NCBI GenBank assembly: GCA_019648995.1
Contig: BLXT01004219.1
Coordinates: forward strand, 8,873-34,598
Length of the DNA stretch: 25,726 nucleotides
Source: Plakobranchus ocellatus
Lineage: Eukaryota > Mollusca > Gastropoda > Plakobranchidae
Reading direction: 5' to 3'
Part shown: positions 9,168 through 18,813 of the stretch, piece after piece
How the letters are laid out: every line of letters starts with the position of its first letter
Position numbering within the stretch: the stretch's first letter is position 1
Made by a program: the position numbers and the translations under genes
Notes under the pieces: generated by a model
The model's input: the letters and a program-made list of their open reading frames with translations, nothing else
Databases searched by the model: none
What the model was told of the DNA's origin: nothing

Positions 9168-9746
9168 TACATCCTTAGAGTAAGATTGAAAAATACTATA
9201 AAATAATTCAAATGGCAAGCACTATCACAAACCCTCGAGTTAATTTCGATAGTAACAAAATCACTTTTTCAGCAAAATCGCGCCTGTTTTCTTTCTGATT
9301 TTGGAAACGGCAGACATTGGACATGTCGGAAGACGCTAAAATACATTGCGGATGTGCTTTTCATCGAAAGCAAAAGATTATTCGTACAAGTAAATAAGTA
9401 AGGGGGTAAAAAATGCAAGAAGTAAGTATCAAAATAATGTCATTTCATCGCGATGTGGAATGTTTTAAATCATTGTCGCTCTTTTATGGATGAACCTTCA
9501 TAAATACGTGGGCAAACGCAAGCCTAAAATACCATAACAATATGCTATTTTTCTACTCTATTTCATGATCAAAACATCAAATTGCTTTTGTCCATACAAT
9601 TAAGTTTTTTATTTTGTTTTGAAGTCATTTACTTGGACAAAATCTGCAAGTTTTTTTAAAAAACACTAGATTAAAGGCAGGTTTTAAGCCTCAAATTTAA
9701 TCGCTTTTAGCTCAAAGATAGCCTGTAGAAAGTTGAAATCTCTCCA
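9168..9746 (+). repeat. A-type unit
   Basis: Starts CATCCTTAGAGTAAGATTG. The A path is complete: CACTATCACAAACCCTCGAG, AAAATCGCGCC, GACATTGGACATGTCGG, a hairpin core at about 9356, ATGCAAGAAGTAAGTATC, GGGCAAACGCAAGCC and CAATTAAG. The closest relative by eye is the A unit at 19786. Confidence 0.7.
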
Positions 9747-10155
9747 AAATATTGATAGACTAAGGTCAAAAGACACTATTAAAAGATTTAAATGGCCAGC
9801 AACAGCTCAAGCTTGCGAGTTAGTTTCGATCTTAAGAAAGCCGTTAGAGAGTAAAATATCGCACTTTTTCTTTCATATTTTTTAGATGGCGGGCATTGGA
9901 CACGTTAGATGACACTGAAATACATCAGGAAAATGCTTTTAATCAAAAGCAAACTTTTCTTCAAGATATTCAATAACGACGGAAGCCATACACGCAAGAA
10001 GTGATCATCGAAACCCTATCAGTTCATGCCGAATGGGAATTTTTACTGGTTTTTTTCCTCTTTTACGGAAGGTTTTTCCAAAAAAATCTGAGCAAACACA
10101 TGCCTTACTCCATGCAGTGATGTTATTCTTGTTCTCTACTTCATGACCGAAGCAG
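9747..10155 (+). repeat. B-type unit, 3' end lost
   Basis: Starts TATTGATAGACTAAGGTC. It runs to TACTTCATGACCGAAGCA and then jumps into C sequence at about 10155. The usual AAATCGTTTGTCTC tail is missing. Confidence 0.68.
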
Positions 10156-10248
10156 GAGAATAAAAAAGAAATATAATCTATGTAATAAAACAGGAAAAGT
10201 TGGGTAAGATTCTATGACACTGCAACTGGCGACTCTTTTTTTTAATCT
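10156..10248 (+). repeat. Short C-type fragment between two breaks
   Basis: GGAGAATAAAAAAGAAATATAATC and GGCGACTC plus a T run are the middle of a C unit. The fragment is only about 90 bp, joined to B on the left and to an A/D 3' half on the right. Confidence 0.65.
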
Positions 10249-10488
10249 TTTTATGTAAACGCAAGCTGAAAAATCACACAGGTATGCTATTTTCTTCATC
10301 TATTCCATGAAAGAAGCATCACATTGATTTTGCCCATACGTTTTAGTATTTTTATTTGATTTTGAAATCATTTACATGGGCAAAATTGGCAGTTTTGGGC
10401 TGAAACACTAGCCTAAAAACAGGATGAAAGCCTCAACTTTGATCACCTTTTGCTCACAATTAAAAGAATGTTGACTTGTGTTTTTCAT
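10249..10488 (+). repeat. A/D unit, 3' half only
   Basis: TAAACGCAAGC, ACACAGGTATGCTATTTTC, CATTTACATGGGCAAAATTGG and TGGGCTGAAACACTAGCC form the D-type tail, leading in order into the following D start. Confidence 0.65.
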
Positions 10489-11038
10489 ATGGATAAAATA
10501 AGGTCGAACGACACTATGAAATATTTCAAATGGCCAGCAATAGCTGAAACTCGTGAGTTATTCTCGATCGTAAAAAAACCTTTTTTTTTTTTTTTTTTTT
10601 GGGGGGGGGGGGAAGGTAAAATTTTGCTCTTTTTCTTTCTTTTTTTTGAAAATGGCAGGTATTGGACACGTCAAAAGACGCTAAGATGTTTTGCGAAAGC
10701 ATAGTTTGCTTTATAAAATTCAATAACGACGGAATCCGAAAATGCAATACGTGATAATCGAAATCCTATTGCTTCATGGCGATGGAGAAATTTTATGCGT
10801 TTTTTCCTCTTTTAAAGAACGTTTTCCACAAAAATGTAATTCTTGTAAAAAAACTTCATGACAGAAGCATCAGATCGATTGTCTTCATACATTTGAATGC
10901 TTTTATTTGATTTGAAAATGATTTACCCGGGTTAAAAAAAAGTAATTATGGCTGAGAATTCAGCCTAAGAGCTTATTGCAAGCTTTAATTTTGATCGCCT
11001 TCAGCTGGGATTCAATCATTAAAATGTTAAATTTTCTT
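10489..11038 (+). repeat. D/B mixed unit with T20-G12 tract
   Basis: The first half is D-like (GGTCGAACGACACTATGAAAT, GCCAGCAATAGCTGAAAC). From about 10720 the path is B-like (TTCAATAACGACGGAATCC, CTTCATGGCGATGG, ACTTCATGACAGAAGCATC). The hairpin core is degraded (TGCGAAAGCATAG). A pure T then pure G run sits at 10581-10612. Confidence 0.6.
10581..10612 (+). repeat. Homopolymer junction, 20 T then 12 G
   Basis: Directly read: 20 consecutive T followed by 12 consecutive G. The other units have only a short T stretch or ordinary sequence at this place. The run length could be biased by sequencing. Confidence 0.85.
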
Positions 11039-11595
11039 TCAAATAACCAAAGAGAAGGGTTAAAAATTATTTTGTTAAATAAGTCAAACTGCCAGTGACA
11101 GCTTAAATCCGCGAGTAAATTTTCATCTTAATAAAGTTTTTTTTTTTTGGTAGAATTTCGCACATTTTCTTATCCTTCTTAGAAACGAAAGGCCTTGGAG
11201 TCATCATGTGGTTTTCAATGTTTCCAAAAGATTTCCCACCCAGGAGAATGAAAAAGAAACGTAATCTTTGTGATGAAAAAGAACAAAAATTGAGTAAGAT
11301 TCTACTACACGGTAACTGGGTCCTTTTCTTTTCATACAATCTCTTTGACATAGTGTATAAAATCAAATGAGCAGATATTATTGTTTTTGTACACATTCTC
11401 TTGTAATATCCATTGACAGCAAAGACTAGATTTTTTTTTTTTTTTTTAATTTCCATTTGAATCAAAATAAGCTTTGAAAAGGGAGGAACCAATCAATTTT
11501 GATGGAAGAATTAGCCTGATTAACGTGGTTTTAACCCTTGGAATCCATCGCAGTCAGCTTCAAATCTTATGAAAGAGGGTAATAAATTATTTCTG
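11039..11595 (+). repeat. C-type unit
   Basis: Start AACCAAAGAGAAGGGTT. The C path runs CTTAAATCCGCGAGTAAATTT, GTAGAATTTCGCAC, ATGTGGTTTTCAATG, GGAGAATGAAAAAGAAACG, CTTGTAATATCC, TTTGAAAAGGGAGGA and CGCAGTCAGCTTC. A short deletion lies near 11207 (TCATCATGTGG). Confidence 0.65.
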
Positions 11596-11998
11596 TATAT
11601 CTATAGAGAAGGTATATATTTTTTTTATCGGAGGCAAAGGTTTCTTTATACAAGTCGATAACGATGGAAGCCAACAATGCAAGTAAGCAAAGAAATCCTA
11701 TTGCGTCATAGCGATGAGGAACTTTTTAATCAATTTTCGCTTTTTTACAGACACCCTTAAGGAAATAACGAAGGAAAGGCGAATAAAAAAACATCAATAT
11801 ACCATAGTTGTACTTTGCGTTATGATCAAAGGATCAAATGTTTTAAATTGTCCATACAATTAAGTATTTTTACTTTATTTTGAAGTCATTTAGATGGGCA
11901 AAATCGGTAATTCTTGGCTGAAACACTGAAAACAAATTTAGAGCGTCAAATTCGATCGCCTTTAGTTCCGAGACAACCAGATGAAGATTGTTCTTTAA
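11596..11998 (+). repeat. A-type unit, most of 5' half deleted
   Basis: ATCTATAGAGAAGG jumps across a T run to ATCGGAGGCAAAGG, which is the right side of the hairpin core. About 190 bases from unit start to hairpin are lost. The 3' half continues with ATGCAAGTAAGC, GTCCATACAATTAAG and GAAGTCATTTAGATGGGC. Confidence 0.65.
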
Positions 11999-12459
11999 CA
12001 TATCGATAGAGTAAGGTCGACAGATCGTACTATTAAATAATTCAAATGGCCAGCAATAGCTCAAACCCGCGAGTAGTTTCGATCGTAACAAGGTCATTTT
12101 CGCTGGTAAAACTTGCTCTTTTTTATAACTTATTTTGTAAACTGCAGACATTGGACAAGTCGGAAGACGCTAAAATACGTTGAAAATGAACTTTTCATCG
12201 AAAGCAATGGTTTTTTTTTTTTTTTGTACAAGTCATTTACGACCGAAGCCAAAAGTCCTACGTCAATATCTAAGATAACGCGCGCTTTAAAAAACATACA
12301 ATAATATGCTAATTTAGTACTCTACTTCATGATCAAAGCGTCAAATTTTATTTCCGTATTATAAAATGTTTTTATTCCATTTTAAAATCAATTATATGGG
12401 CATGATCGGCAATTTTTTTTTGCTGAAACACAAGCATAAAAAAAGACTGAAAGCGTCAA
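11999..12459 (+). repeat. D-type unit, last plus-oriented unit of block 1
   Basis: TATCGATA at 12001-12008 is followed by GGTCGACAGATCGTACTATTAAAT, the D signature. A T run lies directly after the hairpin core at about 12213, followed by a jump near 12260. The unit ends inside its tail at GAAAGCGTCAA, where the array turns to the minus strand. Confidence 0.65.
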
Positions 12460-12505
12460 TGATTTTGCCCATGTAAATGACTTCAAAATGAAAATAAAAA
12501 CAATT
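12365..12505. repeat. Inverted repeat at first orientation switch
   Basis: The plus sequence ATATGGGCATGATCGGCAA at about 12392 is mirrored by GATTTTGCCCATGTAAATGA from about 12462, followed by further matching sequence outward on both sides. The arms are diverged and the spacer between the matching cores is about 60 bases. The turn at about 12459/12460 is placed by this change of strand. Confidence 0.7.
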
Positions 12506-12932
12506 AATTGTATGAACAAAAAGAAATTGATGCATTGATCAGGAAGTAAACTACAAATTAAGCATACCCGTATGTTTTTTTAGGCTTATGTTGCTAAGAT
12601 ATTTCAAGGATGTTCTTTAAAGAGCAAAAACCGATCCAAAAAAAAAAAATTTTGCATCTCGATGAAGTGACAGGATTTCAATGCTTACTTTTTGTATTTT
12701 TGGCTTTCGTCTTAAATGACTTTAATGAAGAAGCCTTTTCTTGCGATAAAAAGCATTTTCCCAATGTGTTTAAGTGTTTACCGATATGTCCAACGTCTGG
12801 CGTTTGTAAAATAAGAAAGTAAAAGAGCAAAATTTAACTCATCAACGGCTTCTTTACGATCGAAACTAACTCGCGGTTTTGAGCTCTTGCTGGCTATTTG
12901 AATTATTTTACAGTGTCTTCCGACCTTACTCT
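12460..12932 (-). repeat. D/A-type unit
   Basis: Its start is at about 12915-12932 (GACCTTACTCTATC reversed). The path includes AACTCGCGGTTTTGAGC reversed, GCGATAAAAAGC for the hairpin core (about 12742) and the CAATTAATTGTATG tail at about 12500. Beyond its start the array jumps straight to a B-like tail. Confidence 0.65.
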
Positions 12933-13318
12933 ATCTTCAGGTTAGACATTTTCGCCGAAAATTGCAGATTTTTTTAGTTGTAAATGATTTTTAAATCAAA
13001 TAAAACTATTTAAATGTATGGAGACAAAAACATTTTGATAGTTCACTCAAGAATAGAGTACAAGTAGAACATCACCAAATAATGTGTTGGAGAATTGTTT
13101 ACTCAAATTTTCAACAGAGTTTGCCTAAAAGAAGAAAAAGTGCTTTAAAAAATTCCCCCATCGGCATGAAGCAATAGGATTTTGATGCTCACTTCTTGCA
13201 TTGTCAACTTGTATCGTTATTTTTTTTTTACATTGAAACCTTTTCTTTCGATAAAAAGCGCATTAGCAATGTATTTCTGAGTCTTCTGACGTGTCCAATG
13301 CCTGCAGTTTCCAAAAGT
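12933..13318 (-). repeat. B-type unit, 5' part missing
   Basis: Tail TTGTAAATGATTTTTAAATC, then TAGAGTACAAGTAGAACATC, ATTCCCCCATCGGCATGAAG, TTGATGCTCACTTCTTGC and TCTTTCGATAAAAAGC read as a reversed B unit. At about 13318, just after CCTGCAGTTTCC, it joins C sequence, so the first part of the B unit is lost. Confidence 0.62.
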
Positions 13319-13735
13319 ATCGGTGGATATTTCAGAAAAGCTAGTAAAAAAGCGCTTGTAATTGTTTGGTACATTTTCGACACTCTGCCAAAAATATGGC
13401 AAAAAAAAAAAAAAAAACAATTAAAGAAAATAAAAAACGTCCCCAGCTGCGATGTAGTAGAATCTTACCATAGTTTCTTTTTTACGCGAGATTGATTACG
13501 TTTCTTTTTCATTCTGCTGGATAAGAAACGTTTTATAAACATTGTAAACCACATTTTCTATGTATTTTACTGGCTTCTAATGACTCCAATGCCTTTCGTT
13601 TCCCTGAAGGGCAAGAAAGTGTACAAAATTCTACAAAAAAAAAATCTTTATCATGATGGAAATTCATCGTGGATTTAAGTTGTGACTGACAATTTGAATT
13701 ATTTAATAGTGTATCTCAACGTTTCTCTATTGATG
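13319..13735 (-). repeat. C-type unit
   Basis: Reversed C landmarks: GTACATTTTCGACACTC, an A run at about 13400, CGTTTCTTTTTCATTC, AACATTGTAAACCACATTTTC and GACTCCAATGCC. The unit start lies near 13712 (TTTCTCTATTGATG). Confidence 0.65.
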
Positions 13736-14315
13736 TCTGAAAGAAAGAGAACTTAACACTCTTGTGGTTGAACATGAGCTAAATTCAATTAAAATCGAGG
13801 CTTGCAACGAGCCTTTTGCCTTGTTATTTCTGCCGAAAATTGCCAATTAATCAGTTGTAAATGATTTTTAAAATCAAATAAAACCATTTGAATGAATGGA
13901 GACAAAGGATCTAATGCTTCGGTTATGAAGTAGAGTAGAAGAATAGGTGTGATAGGTATTTGTATGCTCAGATTTTGACGGAAACGTGTTTATAAAAGAG
14001 GAAAAAGCGCTAAAAAGTTCCCCATCCTCATGAAGCGAAATGATTTCGATGCTTATTACTTGCATTTTTAGCTTCCGTCGTTCTTGAGTTTTACAAGAAA
14101 ACCTTTTCTTACGATAAAAGCATTTCCCCAATGTGTTTTAGCGTCTTCCCACTGTCCAACGTCTGACATTTCTAGAATAAGAAAGAAAAAGAGCGAAATT
14201 TTACTAAGAAAAAAATGGCTTTATTACGATAGAAACTAATTCACGGGTTTGAGCCGTTGCTGGGCATTGGAATTATTTAATACTTTCTTCCAACCTTATT
14301 CGTTCGATAGGTAGA
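13736..14315 (-). repeat. B-type unit
   Basis: Reversed B path: AACACTCTTGTGG, CTTGCAACGAGCC, AAATGATTTTTAAAATC, GAAGTAGAGTAGAAG, CCCCATCCTCATGAAGC, TCTTACGATAAAAGC and GCGTCTTCCCAC. The start is at about 14295-14315 (CCTTATTCGTTCGATAGG). Confidence 0.66.
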
Positions 14316-14548
14316 AGGAAATGTAACATTTCTCTGGTTATCTCCGAGCTAAAGACGATCAAAGTTGAGACTTTCCAAATGTTATTACGTTAGTGTTCCA
14401 GCCAAAAAGAGTAAAATATCGAAAAAAAAAATTCCACATCGCGATGAAGCGACAGGATTTTAATCCTAATTCCTTGCAATTTAGGATTTCGTCTTTATTA
14501 ATTTGTAAAAAGCGACTTTGCTTTCGATAAAAATTCACTTTTTACGAA
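14316..14548 (-). repeat. D/A-type unit, tail and middle only
   Basis: Reversed tail TCTCTGGTTATCTCCGAGC, then a jump near 14410 to ATTCCACATCGCGATGAAGC and TTTGCTTTCGATAAAAATTC. It breaks off right after the hairpin core, where the array turns back to plus. Confidence 0.62.
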
Positions 14549-15060
14549 CATATATTACTTACGAATAAATTCCAATAGTGATAAAACTTAGAACATTTTC
14601 TTAGCCTTTTTGGAAACGACAGGCATTTGGAATCATCGGAAGACAGTAAAATATATCGGGAATGTGGTTTTCACTGTTTATAACATTTTTCCCATCCAGG
14701 TAAATGAAAAAGAAACGTAACATATGGGATAAAAAAAGAGAAAATATAGTCGGTACGATTCAACTACATCGCAATAGGGGTCTTTTTTTTTCTTTTTTTC
14801 TTTTTTTTCGTTATCTATTCGAAAGAGTGTAGAAAATGTACCATGCAAATGCGATTTTTTGTACTGCTCTCCTGTAATATCCATCGATAACTGTAGCGAC
14901 AGATACTTTTTTTTTTCTTTTGAATTAGATTTAGCTTTGAGAAGGGAGAAAATCACCAATTTTGAAGTGAAAATAGCCAGAAATTCGTGATTACAACCTT
15001 TGTTGTACAACCTCTATCGCAGTCAGTTTCAATTCTTATACAATATAACAATTTTTCCTT
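14549..15060 (+). repeat. C-type unit, second subfamily, 5' end missing
   Basis: Begins at TTTTTACGAACATATATTAC, aligned with about 6523 of the C unit at 6496. It continues with AATCATCGGAAGACAG, AATGTGGTTTTCACTG, CATCCAGG, a T tract, GTACCATGCAAATGCG and CCTGTAATATCCATCGATAA. Confidence 0.68.
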
Positions 15061-15626
15061 TACATCGATAAGTTTAAAAATCCTGAAATAATTCAAAAGG
15101 CTAGCAATAGCTGAAACCCGTGAGTTTGTTTCGATCGTAACAAAAGCACTTTTTGAGCAAAATCGCGTCTTTTTTTTTATTTTGGAAAAGGCCGATATTG
15201 GATATGTTGCCAGACGCTTAAATACGTTTCGGGTGTGTTTTTTATTCAAATCAAAAGGTTCTTCGTTCACGTCAACAAGAAAGGGGGTCAAAAATGCAAG
15301 AAGTAAGCATCAAAATTATGTCATTTTATCACCATGTGGAATTCCATAATTGATTGTCACTTTTTTATGGATGAACCTTGATAAATACCTGGGCAAACGC
15401 AAGCCTAAATTACCATAAAAATATGATATTTTTCTACTCTGTTTCATGATCAAAACATCAAATTTTTTTGTCCATACAATTAAGTGGGTTTTTTTTTTTT
15501 TTAATTTTGAAGTCATATACTTGGACAAAATTTGCAAGTTTTTTCAAAAACATTAGAGTAAAAACAGGTTTTAAGCCTCAATTTTAATTATCTTTAGCTT
15601 AAAGATAACCAGAAGAAAGTCGTATA
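15061..15626 (+). repeat. A-type unit
   Basis: Start ATCGATAAGTTTAAAAATCC, slightly shortened. It has TGCCAGACGC in place of GGAAGACGC and a degraded core (TTTTTATTCAAATC). The rest follows the A path, with GTCAAAAATGCAAGAAG, GGGCAAACGCAAGCC and CATACAATTAAGTG. Confidence 0.67.
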
Positions 15627-16190
15627 TATTGATAGACTAAGGTCCAAAGACACTGTTAAAAATTTTAAATGGCCAGCTATAGCTCAAACGCGCGAGTTAG
15701 TTTCGATCGTAAGAAAGCCGTTTTAGAGTAAAATATCGCACTTTTTCTTTCCTTTTTTTCAAAACGGCGGGCATTGGACACGTTGGAAGACGCTGAAATA
15801 CATCGAGAAAATGCTTTTTATCGAAAGCAAAGTTTTCTTCAAGATATTCAATAACGACGGAGGCCATAAACGCAAGAAGTGACTATCAGTTCATGGCGTT
15901 AGGGAATTTTTACTGGTTTTTTTTCCTTTTTTACGGAAGTTTTTTCCACAAAATCTGAGCACACACATGCCTTTATCCATGCAGTGATGTTATCCATGTA
16001 CTCTACTTCATGACCGAAGCACAAAATTGTTTGTCTCTTTACATTTAAATGTTTTAATTTGATTTTAAAACCATTTACTCGGTTAAATCGTTAATTTTTT
16101 GGTGCAAAATCCAGCCTAAAGATCGTTGCCAGCCATAATTTTGATCGCCATTAGCTCGGATTCATCCTAAAGAATGTTAATTGCTCTTTC
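15627..16190 (+). repeat. B-type unit, near consensus
   Basis: Start TATTGATAGACTAAGGTCC. The whole B path is present, with a hairpin core at 15812-15829, TTCTTCAAGATATTCAATAA, GGAAGTTTTTTCC, ATGCAGTGATGTTATCC and GACCGAAGCAC. The B-C border carries AAAGAATG...CTCTTTC. Confidence 0.72.
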
Positions 16191-16752
16191 ATATAGCAAT
16201 AGAGAAAAAATGAAATACACAATAACATCACTCAAATTGCTTTCCTCAACTTCAGTTTCACGAGAAAATTTCCATCGTTATTAAGCCTATCTATGTAGAA
16301 TTTCGCATATTTTCTTAACTTTTTTTTTGGAAACAACAGGCATTGGTGTTATCGCAAGGCCGTAAAATACAACGATCATGTAGTTTTCAAACTTTTCCTA
16401 CACAGGAGAAAAAAAAGAAACGTAATTGATGTGAAAAAAAAGAGAAAAAGTTGGGTAAGATTCTATTACACTGCAACTGGGGACTCCTTTTTTTAGTTTT
16501 TGTTTCTGTTATATATTCGAAATAGGGTCGAAAGGGTACAATACAAATAAGATTGTTTTTGTACTCCTTCTCCTGTAAGGTCTATGAATACCGGTAACCA
16601 CAGGTACATTTTTTATTAAGTTTTGAATTTGATTGAGCTTTGGAAAGGAAGGAAACCAGCAATTCTAAATTGAAAATTAGCCAGAAAATTGTGATTGCAA
16701 CTTTTGGAATCCATCTCAGTCAGTTTCAATTCTTGTACAAGGACGTTCTTCT
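16191..16752 (+). repeat. C-type unit, first subfamily, complete
   Basis: The reference copy for this subfamily: ATAGCAATAGAGAAAA, AACATCACTCAAATTGC, TTTCCATCGTTATTAAGCC, GGTGTTATCGCAAGG, GTAGTTTTCAAAC, GGAGAAAAAAAAGAAACG, GGGGACTCC, GGTCTATGAATACCGG, GGAAAGGAAGGAAACC and CTCAGTCAGTTTC. It has no copy of the hairpin core. Confidence 0.72.
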
Positions 16753-16896
16753 TATCGATAGAGTGAGGTTCAAAGACACTATAAAATAACTCAAATAGCC
16801 AGAGTAACCCGCGAGTTAATTTCGATCGTAACAAAGCCATTTTTCTTAAGTCAAATCGCGCCCTTTCTCTTTCTCATTTTGGAAACGGCAGACATT
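16753..16896 (+). repeat. A-type unit, first 144 bases
   Basis: TATCGATA at 16753-16760, GAGGTTCAAAGACACTATAAAA, AACCCGCGAGTTAATTTCG and AAACGGCAGACATT. It stops at that landmark, where minus-oriented B sequence follows. Confidence 0.7.
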
Positions 16897-17128
16897 ATTT
16901 AATTACTTGAAGAAAACTTTGCTTTCGATGAAATGCATTTTCGCATTGTAATTCCGCGTCTTCCGACGTGTCCAATGCCTTTCGTTTTGAAAAAAAAGAA
17001 ACAAACAAAAAGTGCGGTATTTTACTCTAAAATCGCTTTCTTACGATCGAATCTAATTCGAGATTTTAAGCTATTTCTGGCCATTTAAATTTTTGAACAG
17101 TGTCTTTGGGCCTTACTCTATCAAAATG
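16897..17128 (-). repeat. B-type unit, 5' part, ends at orientation switch
   Basis: Reversed hairpin core at about 16928-16946, CGCATTGTAATTCCGCGTC, CTTACGATCGAATCTAATTC, TTTTTGAACAGTGTC and CTCTATCAAAATG. These details are shared with the unit at 2789-3008 and not with other B units. In unit coordinates it breaks within a few bases of where that unit meets the retrotransposon fragment. Confidence 0.72.
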
Positions 17129-17706
17129 TAGAAAGAATTTCAACTTTTTTATGGTTATCTTTAAGCTAAAGGCGATTCAAAAAATGCTTAAAACCTGTTT
17201 TCCTGTTTTTAATCTAGAGTTTCTGACAAAATTTGCCGATTTTGTCCAAGTGAATGACGTCAAAATAAAATAATAACATTTGTTTGTACAAAAACAAATA
17301 TTTGATGTTTATATCATGAAATAAAGTAAAAAAACAGCATATTGTGATGGTATTTGTGTTTGCTAAGGTATTCACGAAGGTGCATCCACAAAATAGCGAC
17401 TATCATTAAAAAATTTCAGATCGCGATGAAGCAATAGGAGTTCAATTCTCACTTCTTGTGTTTTTGTCTTTCACCGCTATTGATTTGTAGAAATAAACCT
17501 TTGCTTTCGATGAAAAGAACATTCAGAACGTATTTTAGTGTTTTCCGACATGTCCAATGTCTGCCATTAAGAAATTAAGAAAGAAAAAGGTCACGATATT
17601 GCTGAAAAGCTGGTTTTGTTACGATCAAAACTAACTCGCGGGTTCGAGCAATTGCTAGCCATTTGAGTTATTTCATAGTGTCTTTCAACCTTACTCTATC
17701 GATATG
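17129..17706 (-). repeat. D-type unit with A-type tail
   Basis: TATCGATA at 17697-17704 marks its start on the minus strand, next to CTTTCAACCTTACTC. The reversed core is at about 17502. The tail near 17240 follows the A path (GTCCAAGTGAATGACGTC). Confidence 0.66.
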
Positions 17707-18272
17707 AAGAAGAAAGTCCAACATTCTTCTGGTAATCTCCGAGCCAAAGGGGATAGTAGTTGACGATTTATACCTGTTTTTAGGCTAGTGTTTCAGCCAA
17801 AATAGTTCGATTTTCCTCATGTCAATGACCTAAAATGAAATAAAACACTAAACTGTATATAAGAAAACAATTTAATGCTTTGGTCACAAAATAAAGAAAA
17901 AAATAGCACACCTGTATGGTTTTTAAACTTTGCGTTTGCTTGGGTATTTACGAAGGTGCATCCATAAAAGATTGAAAATCAATTAACAAATTGCAAATCG
18001 CGATGAAATGACAGGATTTCGATGTGTAATTATTGCATTTTTGTCCTCCGTCCTTCTTGACGTGTACATAGAACCCTTTGCTTTCGATGAAAAGCACATC
18101 CGCAACGTATTTTAAAGTCATTCGACCTGTATAATGCTTGCCGTTTCCAAAATGAGAAAGAGAAAGGGCGCGATTTGGCTGAAAATCGAAATTAACTCAC
18201 GGGTTGGAGATATTGCTGGCCATTTGAGTTAGTTTAAAGTGTCTTTGAACCTCACTCTATCCATATGTAGAA
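17707..18272 (-). repeat. A-type unit with D-type tail
   Basis: Start at about 18250-18272 (CCTCACTCTATCCATATG reversed). A signature GTCTTTGAACCTCAC, reversed core at about 18080, CTCCGTCCTTCTTGACGTG, and a tail with ACCTGTATGG and TTTTAGGCTAGTGTTTCAGCC as in D units. Confidence 0.67.
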
Positions 18273-18813
18273 CCTTCTTGTACAAGATTTGAAACTGACT
18301 GCGATGGATTCCAAGGGATGCAATCACGATTTTCTGTCTAATTTTCAATTTAAAATTGCCCGTTTCCTCCAATCAAATTCAAAACAAACTTTAAAAAGTA
18401 CCTGTGGTCACTGGTATCGAAAGATCTTATAGAAGAAGGAGTACAAAAACAATCGTATTTATACGGTACGCTTTCGACCCTATTTCGAATAGATTACAGA
18501 CACAAAAACTAAAACAAAAGAGTCCCTAGTTGCAGTGTAACAGAATCTTACCCAATTTTTTTTCTCTTTTATATCACATAGATTACGTTTCTTTTTTATT
18601 CTCCTGGGTAGGAAAAGTTTGAAAATTACATGATCGTTGTATTTTACTGTCTTGCGATAACACCAATGCCTCTTGTTTCCAAAAAGTTTAAAAAATATGC
18701 GAAGTTCTGCATAAATAGGCCTAACAACGATTGAAATTTTCTCGCCGACTGAAATTGAGGAAAGCAGTTTGAGTGATGTTAGAGTGTATTTGAATCTTTC
18801 TCTATTGCTATAT
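18273..18813 (-). repeat. C-type unit, first subfamily
   Basis: Reversed counterpart of the complete C unit at 16191: CTTGTACAAGATTTGAAACTG, GGATTCCAAGGGATGC, CACTGGTATCG, ACGCTTTCGACCCTATTTCG, TTACATGATCG, AACACCAATGCC and GAGTGATGTTAGAGTG. Confidence 0.71.

Larger units (their letters stand above)
1..12459 (+). repeat. Plus-oriented block 1 of composite tandem repeat array
   Basis: Units of about 490-630 bp follow head to tail, all reading in plus orientation, in the order A-D-B-C or A-B-C. The shared landmarks are the TATCGATAGAG-like start, AAAGACACT, TGGCCAGCAATAGCTC, CGCGAGTTA, GGAAGACGC and the core TGCTTTTCATCGAAAGCA. Copies differ from one another by many substitutions and indels, so this is an old array rather than a freshly homogenised satellite. 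A dead retrotransposon fragment interrupts the block in its left part. No open frame inside the units is conserved from copy to copy. The repeat family is not one I recognise by name. Confidence 0.85.
12460..14548 (-). repeat. Minus-oriented block 1 of the array
   Basis: Landmarks now read as reverse complements: TTACTCTATC for the unit start, CTAACTCGCGG, GCGTCTTCC, GCTTTCGATAAAAAGC and CTTCTTGCAT. In minus-strand order the block holds a D fragment, a B unit, a C unit, a truncated B-like unit and a D-like unit. Confidence 0.82.
14549..16896 (+). repeat. Plus-oriented block 2 of the array
   Basis: Order C-A-B-C and then the first part of an A unit, all in plus orientation. The turn at its left edge falls at about 14548 next to a hairpin core. 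The turn at its right edge falls at about 16896 within the GACATT landmark of an A unit. Confidence 0.83.

Noticed and set aside
11103-11492. 129-codon minus-strand open frame
   Set aside because: It runs through a T/A-rich C unit. Sister C units have stops and indels in the matching frame, and no domain is recognisable.
16870-16896. CENP-B box in the GGAAACGGCAGAC landmark
   Set aside because: AAACGG resembles part of the box, but the TTCG half and the full CGGG at the right spacing are missing.
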